Positions 24,301 through 37,900 of a stretch of DNA of 64,000 nucleotides are shown one piece after another; positions within the stretch are counted from its first letter, which is position 1; each line of letters opens with the position of its first letter. The stretch covers positions 178,143,954-178,207,953 of the forward strand of contig NC_133769.1 in NCBI RefSeq assembly GCF_003597395.2. The letters run 5' to 3'. The position numbers and the translations under genes were made by a program. The notes below the pieces were generated by a model. The model did no database searches. It saw only the letters and a program-made list of their open reading frames with translations, and was not told where the DNA came from. Origin of the DNA: Chelonoidis abingdonii (taxonomy: Eukaryota; Chordata; Testudines; Testudinidae).

Positions 24301-27300
24301 AGAAGGCACCAGGACCAACACAGTGAGGGAGACCATGGGGAAGGACTGATTTTTATCTAAACTGCCTTGTTCTGAAGGACACTATCAAGGGTGCTGTATT
24401 TGATTTTTATAAGAGCTTTCATTTCTGAAGGGGGCTGTGTGATTTCCATGGTTTACAACTTGGCATAAATAGTTTCCAGTGTCCTGGATGGAGCCAAAAC
24501 AGGATCCTCTTTGTTTAATAACTTAGGATTTCTATAGCACCTTAGCATGCCAGCACCATCCATAACATTAGCACAGAACAGAGAACAATGTTTGTTAACT
24601 AGATGGTGCTACAAAAATCAGCAGGGGGCAATACATAATTTTAGTGGGTCCAACAAATATTAGATAGAGAATTTTGGGAAAGGAGAAGGAAGAGGTTAGT
24701 TCTTGGGGACAGAGTGGAGGATTAAACATTATTTTATCATCTATATAAAACTCTGGAGGGAAAAATTCCGCAGCAGATTAGAACAATTTTAAGGTAAATA
24801 ACATTTTTGGCCTGAGCTATTTGACAATGTCTTGTTTGGTAGAGAGATGAAATAAGGCAGAGGGGGTGCTCCAGTCCTGGGGCAGAACAACTTAGTAGCA
24901 CTAAGGAATCCCAACGGATATCACCCTCCCTACCCTCGCCCAGGTTGTTTCATTTCCTTCCTCAGATTTGTTTACCTTAAAGCACACCTTGTTTTCCACA
25001 TCTTTTGTTCCAAGTGCTCTTATAATTGAGAAGTCATTTCTTCAATATCCCTATTATCTACCTATAAATCTATCTAGCTCTTTGAAAAGTCACACAATAT
25101 TAATACCACTTTTACATAATGTCAGAACAACAATTCTATTAGTAAAGCTTTCAGTGACGTTCTGCAACCCGATTGGTTTCCGGAGGAAGAGTAGCTGGAC
25201 AATTCATCTATTTTCCACCCTTTCCCTTTCTTCACAAGGGTTCGCCAGGTTCACTGATAAAACAACTCAACCCAATAGCACAATATATGACAATGTACAT
25301 GGCTATTTTGGGGAGTAAAGAAAGGTTTCCTGGGTCCCCCATCTTTAGAAGAGAAAGACAACACATGCAAGATGTTGGAAGGGACTCTGACCTTGGTACC
25401 ACTGCTTCCATATTTGAAGGGAAGAAACAGTTTTTCCTATTTCCAGCAGTAGCTGAGACCTAGGCTGCTGCATTGAGCAATCCCCATATGCAGTTTGTCC
25501 TCACAGAGCCAAAACATCCCTGTGCACAAAAAGGTGGCAACACCCATAGGAGACAAGATCCTTACAGAAAGGGACATCCACCCAAAGCACGAAAAAGGCC
25601 CAGCTTTTCCTCTTATCTGCTCTGACAACAGCAGAGCTGACGACTCATCAGTGCCTTTGGTTCCCTACCAAGTCATTGGAAGTTCCCCCATTCCAATGGA
25701 GCTCTGAGCTCCTTGGAAATTCAGCTCTTTAGATCCACACAACCACTCAAAAACTCACTCACTCACTCACCTCCTCATCTCCCCCCCACCACGCAGGGAA
25801 GTTGGAACAATGGAAGAGATGCCTTGAAGTCAGGATGGAAGAGGCTAGGAATCCCTCCCAAGTCATCACGACTTCCCTCAGTAGTTCCACCCCAAAGCCA
25901 AGACAAACACCATGAGAGGAATGCACCTTCCTCCTCCCCAAACAGCCCTCCCCCCAGACTGACTCACAGTATTTCGATCCTTTCAGGTACACCAGCCAGG
26001 TGTTAGGAGCAGGTTAACTTTCACTTCTCAGTTTGGTTTTTCTTTAGTAGTTTTTGGTCTAGACAGGATTAGCATTGCTATTAGAAAAGAAAGTGTTTAA
26101 AAAGTTTTCCACCTATTATCAAGCACTACAAGCCCTACATTCAGTAACAAGACAAGGGGGATAAAAGAAATTTGTTTCATTTTTTCTCTCTCAGTTAGAT
26201 TAAGATGCAACAACTCTTCTCTCTTTCCCAAACTTAAATGCCATGGTCCCAATTCAGCCCTGGTGCAACACCACTGGCTAAAATGGATTTATACCTGGGC
26301 TGAATCTGACCCAATATATCCATCTCCTCTCCCCCAAGCTCCCAATATATACACACCTTGCCTAATCTTTAGATCCCTACAAGGGCCCTTACTATTCATA
26401 AGCAAAAGGCAGGGAGGGAGGGGAAAGCATGTGTGCACCTGAAGGACCCTGAACAGCCACCCAATCAGTAACCTGCATGCCATCATGTGCTGTGCTGCGC
26501 TGCAGATTAGACCACAGATAAACCAACCAAACAACAATCCCAAACCCAGGAGCAACAAAATGTTTCCTTTGGCAAGACAGATACAAGGAAAAAAATTCAT
26601 GAGCAAGATTTTCCTTCTAACAGAGTCAACTCCCTTTGCTCCGTCCCCACCCAACATCCACCCACCCCCACCCAACCCTATAAAGTTGTAACCTATCAAC
26701 AAGATCTCAAACAAATACATACAGCATAATCATGTTTATCAATCATAACAAACATCAGTTCAACTAAACTCTACAGCTAGAATTATCTCCACTATTTATA
26801 AAGTTTGTTTTTCTCTTCTGATTTTTCAGTTTAAAACCAGTTATGTGACAATGCTAAGCTATGCTGAGGTATTTTATGAAGGTGCCAGAAGCCAGCTGCT
26901 ACTCACAAGCATTGTTCTCACAGCTCTGTGGTGCTACCTCTTACTGAAGAAGGGGGAGGGAAGGGCAGGAGTGGGACCCAGATTATTCCAGTTGGGGACC
27001 GTCCACTTATTCAGGGACAGGAACTGAAATGTCTCCCAAGGAGATTCACCCAAGCAAAGTATGCTTTGCAGGGAGTATTGGCATAAAGCCCAGAAGATGC
27101 TCCATGAACAGAAATTTAGTCAGAAAAGCCATGTCTGGTGTGTGTGACATACCTGACCACACCAATCTATTCTGTCAAACCACATACTTTCTCCTCCCCA
27201 AGGACAAAACTATCTGTAGTTCCACTGAAGTCTCTAAAACCCTCCAGATGGAGTCCCAAGGGAATGAATGAAAGAGTAGTCTGTTCATTCATGGTATGGG

Positions 27301-30300
27301 TATGCATATCAGAGAAAGAAAAAGGAGGACAGAGTTGGATTAGTACAAGTATGCAATTAGACTGACATCTGAATTGTACTGACTAGGGATGAAAGTAGGA
27401 ATGTGTATACATACCAAACTGATAGGAAGAATACATGAAGGCTCAACTCTATTACCACCTTAATCATAGACAGGATAGAGTCACACAGGAAGCGGTAATT
27501 AGTCCATTTATCCTCCTCGTTGATGATGAAAATCAAAAGAGAACAATCATGTTTTTATATTGCACTGTCCGTATGTATAGTTATATGGGTGCATGCACGT
27601 GTATACACATTTCATTCCTTCCAATGCTCTTTGACGTATACTGTTTTTAGGTTTATGGAATCCGATCCTATTCTGAATGGGTGGCAATACATAAGATACT
27701 GAACATAACTTGCAAATCATGAGTCAAACAAACAACAGATTTGCATTAGATTAGAAAAAAGAGCAGACGACACTATATCCACATGCAATGCCTGTATCTT
27801 AACAATACACAAAAAGAAGGGTGGTTGTACCAAGGACATATGCATGTGAAATGCTCTGTAAGACAGGAGATCCATTGTCAAGTGCCTCAGGCACTCTATG
27901 ATCTGATTCAACTCCCACTGGAGGCAAGGGAGACTCCTACTGACATCAGTGGGAGTTGATTTTGACTCCTCTAAGGAGCAGAACCAGTGCAACTGAACTT
28001 CCTGAACTATGAATTGTTTTAACAACTTTCTGGGTCATATTTTTGTAACAACTAGCTAACAGACCCAGAGCCGGCTGGTTAGAGATAGATAACTATATAA
28101 TGGATGTATTCATCAACCAGTCAGATTCTTCCTTTGATAATGTCCAATCTATAAGAGAGAGTATATAAGACAGAACTAAATTTATTTTCAATATATATGT
28201 GTGTGTGTAGACACACGTAGATACAAACTTAAGATAATCCTATTCTTCCTCAAGACAGTAGAATTCAGTTTAATTGGCTCTAACACAGTTAAATGGACAT
28301 GTTAAGAGTATACATTTGGGATTTTGCCCATAAGATAATTGGAAATGCAATTTTTTGAACCAAATGTCATCAATAGCTAGGATCTGATGTAGTATTTAGT
28401 CTGTCCCAAAGCCTCTATTTCCATTACAAAAAGAGCTCCTTTCTGACAATTTTGTAAAGTAAGGTTTCAAATTGGAAAGAGAACAATTTTATTTAGTAAA
28501 ATATCAGGTGTTGACAATTAAGGTAAATTAGAAGTAGTTTTAATTGTGCCTCCATTATATGGCTCCAGCTACAATGGAGCTAAGATGTTCTGTTCTTTTA
28601 TGAAAAAAATGGTTTTTGTTTTATTGAATGTTAGTTACTCTACTCCAAGAATATGCTTCACAGAAGACTTAGCACTTCTGCACTTTCAACACCTCAATCA
28701 GGAGGAAAAATGGAATCTGCTCCAGTGGTCTGCTGGGTACCTTCTACTTAAACCAACAGAGGAACAACAAAAATCTAACTCTTCAGTGATAACAGTAGCA
28801 GTAAACAGGATATCACTACCACTGACCTAATCATTTGTTACTGATGTGCAGGGAGAATTCTCTCAAGTTGTTTTGGTAACAGACACACTCCTCTGTTGCC
28901 TCCGGGCACAAGGAGAGTCTCTTATTCCTTTTTTATTTTTTTAAGTTGCCCAAGTTATTTTTGATGTTTAAGAAGTCCATTGGAAAGACACCACCCATAG
29001 ATCCAAGTTACATTTTATTTTCATTTAATCTATAGACTAAAATAACCTCCTCCCATGCTGTACGGGGAAGAAGATCAAGAAAGGGATGAGGGTGGAGGGG
29101 CAGTGGAATGCTTAATCAACACAAATGGAAGGCCATTATAACATGAGCTCATATATTGTTCCTACTTCTGTTGAGATTAATATCAAGATTTGTTTCCCAA
29201 AAGGGGTAACAAATGATGAAATGCATTTCTAAGTAAGTTAGCATATATATTACATACATCCTGAATGTTTTCTTTAGAAATCTCTCCATTATGGCCATAA
29301 CAGCCAGTTCACTTCCAGATGAAATTTAAAACTGTAATTTTTGAAGCCTACAAGGATATGCAGTTCAAATTAGTGAAGAGAATGTCTCCATTTCTGGGCT
29401 CTATCACAACCGTTAAAATCTGGTGGATGGTTTTATTAGTGACTTGAACACAGATGTCCAGTATTACCAGCAGAGCATTTTCATATGAGGACCCTCTACT
29501 TTCCATTGTATTCCCAAGTGTTATGGGCTTCATGGCAAAGTGGTTTTTGGGGTCTGATATGGCTTAATTAATTAATTTGTGTGACTTTACTTATTGAAGG
29601 CAGAGGATTTGTTTGAGTAGGCCTGGGGCAATGATGTGTTGTCAAGAGTCTTCTAATTAAAAAACAATTTTTAAAATGTAAACTATATTGTACTGAGGCT
29701 CTGAGTACGATACAAAATTATTATAAACCAGGATTTTTCTTATGTAAGGAGTATAGCTCAGTACTAACTGGTATAGGGCATGTGTATACATACACACATG
29801 AACATACACACACATGCATATTATATGTAGCATTCCTGCATATACACTAGGTAACAAGTCAGTAAAGAAACTAATACTTTAACTGGCTTAGGATTCCTCA
29901 CAAAATTCACATTTGTCAGGAGACTCCATCTAAGGGTGAGTATGTGCATGTGTGTGAACAGCACATGAATCTTTCATCCCCTAACTACTGGGGCAGAGGT
30001 CAACTGGGTGGGTCAGATTTGTCTGAACCAAACCTGAATGAGTTCTCTATCAAAATTCACATGACCACTACCTTTTAAGACTTTTTCCTGAAGAAACATT
30101 TGTGTGTTTCCTCTTCTCCATATCTTTTTCGGGTAGGTGTTTATTTCTTGTGTTTCTTCATACATATGTCCCTCCGCGGGCCTAATATACAGATCCTAAT
30201 TGTCCTTGGAGATGATAAAGTGAATTGGTCTGTCCTAGTAGTTTTACCTGCCATGAGATATGCTTGGAAATGAGAAAACAAGCCCAGACACCTACATATA

Positions 30301-33300
30301 TGGAGTTTTATGGAGCTGTGGTAGAGAAAGATGCACTACATAACTTGCAATTTTCCCTTCCATGTACAAGGGCTTTAAGGAATTTCTTCTAGCCCTGCCA
30401 ACAAAGCCTGATTTGATTTTATTTCAATTTAGTTATCTATGTGTGTGAAATTCTATTGAATTAAAAAATCTCAGAGATAATCCCATAGAACAACAAAGGA
30501 ACAGTTTATTCACTAAGTGATGGATTTAAGACAAGGACTATGACATTTGTGGGCAAAACAAAACCATTTTTGCTAAGACATTTATATTGACTTGTATTTT
30601 TGGATTATAAAGAGTCAACTATTGTCCTTTGGGGTGAAAAAGTGACCTCACCTGCAAAATAATGCCCTCAGCCGCTGTTGGCTAATTTTTGAATCTGTGG
30701 GACAACACTTTTCCTCTCCAATCCTTAAATCTTCAGTCTCTAATTCTAAAAGTCCATATATCCCCAATCACTACTGAATCTCCTTGTAGACACTTCAGTT
30801 TCTGTTGCAGTCATGATTAAGATTTAAAACAGCAATTTCCACTACATTCCAATACCCGATCATTCATCCATCTCAAGTTCTGAAAGAGTGTGCATGCATA
30901 GTCTTACTGGGCAAATATAATGCCGCTGCAACCTCACCTCTGGGTTCTTCTCCTCTCTCCTTTAACTGAAATAGTAGAGGAGACCAACGTTCACAAGAGG
31001 AAACAAGACTACCAGTGAAGAGCAGGGTCCAGGCAGATCAACTGAACAAAAGGGCTACAATCAGACATTGACATGTTATGATAGGAAATAAAAACACACT
31101 GGGCTTGAGCCAAGGGGGGGGGGAAGTGGAGGGTGTGGTAGGATATGATAATCTACTGCCAGTTCCCTAGGGCAAAAAGAAGAGCATTTCAGCCAAACCT
31201 CCCTGGACATGTGGCTACTTAAAGTTTCCAGTTTCTTTCAGAAAAGACCACTAAGAAGCTCTCTGGAGTCTGGGCCCCTTAGAGGGTGATTGGGTAGCAG
31301 AGGATGAGGGAGGGAGGGAGAATTTAAGGTGCTCACACCAAAGCCATGTGACCAATGAAAAAGGAATCAGGAAAAATCAATTTGTTTATAATAAATAACC
31401 ATCCAAGCTGCATTAGTGTTCCAGATATGTATGCATCACACCCTCCTCTCAACCACAAACCAACAAGAATGGTAAGTTGAAAATCATCCAGACGACCGAT
31501 GGCACAGTCCCTTTGAACTGTGGAGAGAGGTTCTGATGCTGATTTAAGGCCCACGTTCTTTGTATTTCCTAGATAAATGCACAGGATGCACCCCACAGTC
31601 TCACATCCATCAGAAAACAGAGGATATAGTGGAGAGGATATCATCCAAATGCCCTTTAACAAAAAGGCTCTTGGTAAATTTTACTTTTACGAGTGTCTGA
31701 AGGTGACTGGGAATTTTCAGACCCAAGTGCAAGCATTGTAGCTTCAGCGTTTCCTGCCCTCTTACTTGGCTGACTACAAGTCCCATGGGACTGATATTTC
31801 CTTTGGTCGAAACTACAGTCAATGCTATGGTCTCTAGACCAACATAGTGGGTAACCAGCATCTCCTCTTCCACTTCTCCCTCCCTGAATCATACCCATCT
31901 ATACCTTTTACTGCTCCAAAGCTGTTACGCTATGGGCAATTTATACTCTATATTATTCATAGCCCTAAAATCTTCTGCACAGACTGAAGCCACAGAGACT
32001 TCAGTCACACCAGAATATTTAGATTTATTTAACTGGTAGGGTGGAGAAGTGGGGGACCACTTGGATTAGTAATCACCTGACATTGCCATTCTATTTACAC
32101 ACCAAACAAACAAACAAACAAACAAAACCTATTTAAAAAAATCAAGTTAAGAGTCTGCCCCAAGGATATACAAATTATCAATCCCCCCCTAAAAAAGATT
32201 AAAACAAGCAGCAACTTTTATATAAAATTAATAAAAAACAAGACAAATGAAAAAGAAATTGTCAGTAGCATCTATCGCCTCTCTGCGTCTGAACTGCACT
32301 TATACAAACTAGTCCATTAGTACAGCAGCTTGCTAGAAATTGACTTTGGTTCAAGCTTAGTTTTAAAAAACAAAACAAAAAAAAAAAAATCAAAGAACAC
32401 ATTAAAGATGGTGGACGGACATTTGTTAGTTTCCCTGCTTGCAGTTCACTAGTTTTGAAATCTCATGGATAATTATTTTAAATAATCTGTGAAACAGGAA
32501 GGTGGAGAGAGAGTCAGACGTGAACAGAGAAAAACATGAGGGGAAGAAGAGATAAGAGTTTCTGCCATTTGAGTATAAATATAAATCCCACACACTTGGG
32601 TCACAGACCCAAAACTGTATGTTGGGTTTAAGTTCCTGTCTTATTGATCTCAGGTGGTGAGAGATTCCAAGATCTCTCCTGATGATCAGCAAAAGTGAAC
32701 AGAACGGCTCCCTGGTGACATCCCCATCCCCTTCCAAAAAAACCAAACCAAATCCAGAGGGGGCGCTTGTGACACCCTCCCTAGCTGAGTGTAAATGTGT
32801 TTTAAACACATGGCAGAAACTTTTAAATCCAACAGGAATGAAAAGTTCAAAGTGAACGGCATTGCAGCGATCCAGTCTTCTCTTCAGAAATCTTTTTGGT
32901 TCAAAAACTCGATTGATATATTAAAGAATATACATCACTAACCTCTGGAAACCCACTATTCTTCCTCATCCATTCTGATAAGCTCTCTGTTCTCAAATGC
33001 TCCTTGCTATGTGGATTGGAAACAACCCTGGAAACACAGCTATGTCAGCAAGCCAACACTGAGTCTCTAGTCCAAGATGCTTATTGCCATTTTCATCAAG
33101 GTAGCAACATCACTCTTCAGAGACCACACGAGAACACCAAGATGTGTGCAAAGTTCCAGTGTTGACTAGATTGGTGCTATTTCCCACATCAGGCTGGACA
33201 ATTCCAGCTGATTGGTCACTGTCTCCTATTTCCAAAGCACCAAGCAAGGTGGTGGTGAAGAAACCTACAAGCTATTTCGAACAGAACAAAGGCGCAAGGA

Positions 33301-34079
33301 AGCCAACAGTGCTTTCTTACGGTTGTGTTGGCATGAAATTGGCAGCAACTTCTGTCCCAATAGATCTGACATCTATCCCTGTAGATAGAAGCACTTTACA
33401 ATGGAATACTGTTCCAGTGCAGCTCCCTGTACACAACAAAAAACATGCAAAGGAATATTCCTTTGATTAGAGAAGCCAGTTTCACCTTTCAAAATCCTGT
33501 ACCAAGTTAGTTGGTAGAAAGCTTGGACTGTGGATGCCTTTAGATATTAGCGATATTGGCGTCCTCAGGTAACTTTGCATTTCTAGGATTTTTTTTTTTT
33601 TTTTTTTTTAAAGGGGCAAAATCCTAACAATACAGTAGAACCACCAAAACAGGTGTCTGAAATAGTCTGGGCTCTAAGTGCCAAATCCTGCTCTCTGAAG
33701 TCAATACGAGCAATGCACATGCAATTTAGAGCAAAATTTGGCTCTTTAGCCTAAGTAGTTGGGTGAAGGAGAGCTGCAGTACAGAAGTTATCTCTACGTC
33801 CCTCACCACAAAAGCACAGACTAGCCTGGAGGTTTGCACACAACTTGCTGCTTCTACACCGAGATTCCTGCAAAAGTGGTGAAAATGATCTCTCCTGATA
33901 CCTTTGTATAAGTCTCTGTAAAACAAGTTCAAGGATGAGGAAACTGAGAATGCTCCCAGGAGATTAGGACAGAAAGCCTCCTTATGTTCCCCTCTCTCTC
34001 TCCCCCCCTCCTCATGGCATGGGAGCTCACTGAAAACAATCCAGGCGCAAAGACAAATGTGTCCAAACCATATATATAA

Positions 34080-34127
34080 AAATAATAATAATAATAATCA
34101 TAATAACAACAACCATAATAATAATAG
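34080..34127. repeat. AAT-rich microsatellite
   Basis: Imperfect (ATA)n with cat and aca interruptions. It lies in the presumed POU2F1 3'UTR, beside further A- and T-runs at 34256-34274 and 34378-34412. Confidence 0.85.
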
Positions 34128-34662
34128 AGATACACCAGTAATACAGGCCTGCCTAAATTGTACCAGTTAAGAAAGGAACCCCCAACACGATTGATACGAT
34201 TATAAACACCTTGTATGACATAACGGCCTGTACAACAGACCTATAAAATGATAATTAAAAAAAAAAAAAAAAAAGATATTTAGACCAAAAGAACTAAGAA
34301 ATCCCCTTCCTATGTCTGAGTTGATAACCCACCTTAACTTGTTGTGACTGCTGGAAATGATAAGTAGTCCTTTCACTTTTTTTTTTTTTTGTTTTTGTTT
34401 TTTTGTTTTTTTACATTTTTGGTTAGAAAGCTCTCCGATCCATGAAGTGATCCTGAAAAGACAGTGTTTATTATAAAATTAGGCAAATGTCTGTCCCAGC
34501 TTTAAATCCTTCCTGTTTTGTTTTTATATTTTCCGTCTCTCTCCCTTGTCCCCAGCAACATGGTGAGAGGAAGCCGATCATATTTTTCAGTTTATAAACC
34601 CAGCTGGCAGCCAATCCCACTGCAGAGTGAAACAGGCTGGTGGTAGCACAGCTCAGCCCGGC

Positions 34663-34973
34663 TCACTGTGCCTTGGAGGCAGTAGTGGTGGTGGAAGTGG
34701 CCCCACTGGCAGAGGCCACTGTGAAGAGAGAGTTCTGGATGGACTCAGCTGAGGTGGAGGTGGCATGAAGGCTGGCGACTGGTCCAGAGGCCCCTGCGGA
34801 GGCGGCAGCTGCAGAGACCAAGCTAACTGGGTTGCTGGTGAGCAAAGAAAGGTTCTGAGGGTTCAGGAACAATGGGGCAGTGACGATGTTAGGAGTACCT
34901 CCAGCATTGGCAAACACTAAGTTCCCAGTTGCATCCAGTGATGTTATTGGAAGAGAACCACCAGATGCAAGAG
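34663..34973 (-). CDS. POU2F1: POU2F1 last coding exon
   Basis: Acceptor ccctttttag| then (A)[56 protein letters not shown] and, after further alanines, the end [15 protein letters not shown] with a TGA stop. Nearly identical to human. A damaged second copy of its upstream part lies at 37628-37745, almost certainly an assembly artefact. Confidence 0.96.
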
Positions 34974-37900
34974 CTAAAAAGGGAGAAAAGTGCAGGGAAG
35001 AGAACATTAGCATTAACAGCACAGAGCAATGCAGCAAAGTGCAACAGAACTTTAGTTTTCCCTCCTATGAGCAAAACCTTCTTTTCATGACTAAAGATTC
35101 ATTCCTCTTACTTCAACTCAACAAAAAAAGATTCACAAATCAGTTGAAAATGGAATTTGGCATTATTGAGGCTGGCAGCACTAAGCACATAAGAGAGGTT
35201 CCTCTCACAATCCCAAAGAATAGAGAAGGGTCGAAAAGAAGTTTTTTGCTATTCATTCTTACCTATATCTCCCTGACACATTTCTCTATATAAGGGTAAT
35301 CCAGAGTTTGTTTTTAACAAGATATGTCACATAAAAGAAAAGAATAGATGTTATGAAATATTTTAATGCATTATATAGTGTAAAATCCTAACTCATTTTC
35401 AAACTATCCGCAAAAAACTGCTTTTATCTGCTTCTGAAAAACCAGGATCTGTTCTACATTAACTGTTTGTTGTCAACCTCATGCAGCTGAGGGTATGTCT
35501 ACACTACAGGATTATTCCAATTTCACATAAACCGTTTTGTAAAACAGATTGTATAAAGTTGAGTACACACGGCCACACAAAGCACAATAATTTGGCGGTG
35601 TGCGTCCATGTACCGAGGCCAGTGTCGATTTCTAGAGCATTGCACCGTGGGTAGCTATCCCGACGGATCGCCAGGGGTGCCTGTAGGCTCAAAAATTAGA
35701 GACACCAGAGTCATTACCTTGGCAGATGGTTACAGAACAGCCTGGGTAACCATCTTCATCATAGCAACTGGGCTCATTCAGCCCCCCCGCCCCCCCCCCC
35801 CGCCCCAGCCGCCCTTTCATGTCTAAAGAAAAAGAATCTGTACTGCCCTGGACTATACATAGCAGCGGAGGCTGGCTCCTCTTCCTGCCACTGTTAATGT
35901 ACTACCTGGACTATCATTTGACAGCTGGAGGCGCCTCCCGCCTCATTTTATCTCCATAAGAAGTCAGTGTTTGTTATTCCTCATCGATTATTACTTCATC
36001 ACACAAACATGAGTAGGGGGACACACTGCAACGGCTTTTATGATGTAGCCCAGACGAGGTGGGGGGAGGAGGGAAGCAACGGTGAGTTGTTGCAGCGGGC
36101 ACCCCCTAGAATGGCATGCAACTCATCATTTCTGTGGGATCTGACATGGAGCGGCCTGTGCTCTCCTGGTTCTCTGGTACACTGGTCTCATAGTACACAT
36201 TGCGCCCTATTTTCTAGGCAAATACTCAATTTCTAGAATTATACTTGGCCTATTTGGAAAGTAAACATCTAACCTAAATGCGAGAATAGGATGTACTAAA
36301 TAGTGAGGGTGGGAGTGCATGACGATAGACTGTTCTACTACATTCAAAGAAGGGAACTAAAGTGGCATCCCATTTTCTCTTGTCTCTGTGTTGTTACAGT
36401 TCTACTTTTGTCGAACCACTTGGGGGTCATAGACCAATGCCATCAGGGCATCCTGCCTCGCAACGACTAGTAGATCTTTGTCCCGCGCTCCAGACCTTCT
36501 AAAATCATGATCAATCAGAGCAGCGTGTCCATGAAAGAAAGTACTGGAAGAAGCCGCAAAGAACTTCAGTCCAGAAGCTTGCAACTAGATGAAGGGCCCA
36601 GCACCCATTATTAATTGACATTCCTTAAGGAAAAGGACAAAAAAGTGCTTTGTTAAGACAAAGCTGAACAAAGACCCATTGACTACACAAGAGTTGCTCT
36701 GTAACAAATCGATCACAACATGACTTCTAGATTTACTCAACCTTGGTCTGCGTAGTCTGTTACACGATTTCCCTGTCCTTTTATTAAAACACCAACAGCT
36801 AATGGATAATGTCCACTTATACAGGAAATGGGTGATCCATGCTGCCTCAACAGAATAGAGAATTTAACACAGGAGTGATAGAAAACTATCATAGGACAAA
36901 ATGAACTGAAGATTATTGACATATCCCAACTTACTTTTTATCATCATGAGTTGGCGATCTCAACCTGCATCTTTTGTTGCTGGGCATGCCCCACCGCACT
37001 GCGGCCGACCTGTAGAGGTTATACATGGCAGACAGGACAGACACCAGAGAGATTCCTGTGGCGGAAGGGATCTGATACGAACGACTGTAACTAGCTCATT
37101 TCTTATTACTCGAATCAGGCTGGTCAGGGCCAACTGCCCATAACTCTGCAAAATCAGGAGCGAAACGATTGCGTGGTCCCCCACAGGGTTAACAATTGCA
37201 CTGTACGCCAATATAACAACGTCATCGGTTTACAGAATTGACTCGGTAACTCATGCATGTGCTACCTTGCAAGGAAATGAATGCTGCTGTTGTAGCACTG
37301 CGTTACCGTCTCTGTCAGCCCAGCCAATCCTAGTACACATACTTGGTGACCCAGTGACAAAAGGTATCACACGGCATTTTTGTTCTACATGGTCTGCCAT
37401 GCTATGGGCGTTCTGCAGGGCAATCCAGGGGAAAGGGCGCGAAATGATTGTCTGCCGTTGCTTTCACGGAGCGGAAGGAAGACCAGTGACGACATTTACC
37501 CAGAATCACCCACGACACTGTTTTTGCCACCATCATGGCATTGGGACTCAATCCAGATTCCAGTGGGCGGGGAGACTGCGGAACTTATGGATAGGCTTCG
37601 GCNNNNNNNNNNNNNNNNNNNNNNNNNAGGGTTCAGGACTGGGCAGTGACGATGTTAGGAGTACCCTTCAGCATTGGTCAAACACTAAGTTCGCCAGTTG
37701 CAAAGTCCAGTGAGTGGTTATTGGATAGAGAACGCACCAGAATGCAAGAGTAAAAAGGGAGAAAGTGGGCAGGGAAAGAGAACATTAGCATTACAGCACA
37801 GAGCAATGCAAGCAAAGTGCAACAGAACTTTAGTTTCCTCGCTATGATTCAAAACCTTCTTTTCATGAACTAAAGATTCATTCCTCTTACTTCAACTCAA

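Larger units (their letters stand above)
21335..34662 (-). other. POU2F1: Probable long POU2F1 3'UTR
   Basis: About 13 kb downstream of the POU2F1 stop with no coding exon, few recognisable transposons, high A+T and many simple-sequence runs. Mammalian POU2F1 transcripts have an unusually long multi-kilobase 3'UTR that runs almost to CD247, and this layout fits. Simple repeats inside it include (CTCA)n near 25755-25772, (AAAC)n at 32105-32126, T-runs at 23497-23518, 33590-33610 and 34378-34390, an A-run at 34256-34274 and AAT/ATT-rich DNA at 34080-34127. No intron or other gene was recognised; the exact end is unknown. Confidence 0.55.

Noticed and set aside
25755..25772. CRISPR-like or regulatory array of CTCA/ACTC units
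   Set aside because: Simple tetranucleotide microsatellite without spacers, in a vertebrate 3'UTR.
34880..35293. 137-codon + strand open frame
   Set aside because: Overlaps the antisense of the last POU2F1 exon and runs into intron; low-complexity content and no family resemblance.
36402..37649. Several open frames of 60-148 codons between the transposon start and the gap
   Set aside because: They lie in a low-quality transposon interior, some crossing the N block; no transposase motif could be confirmed.
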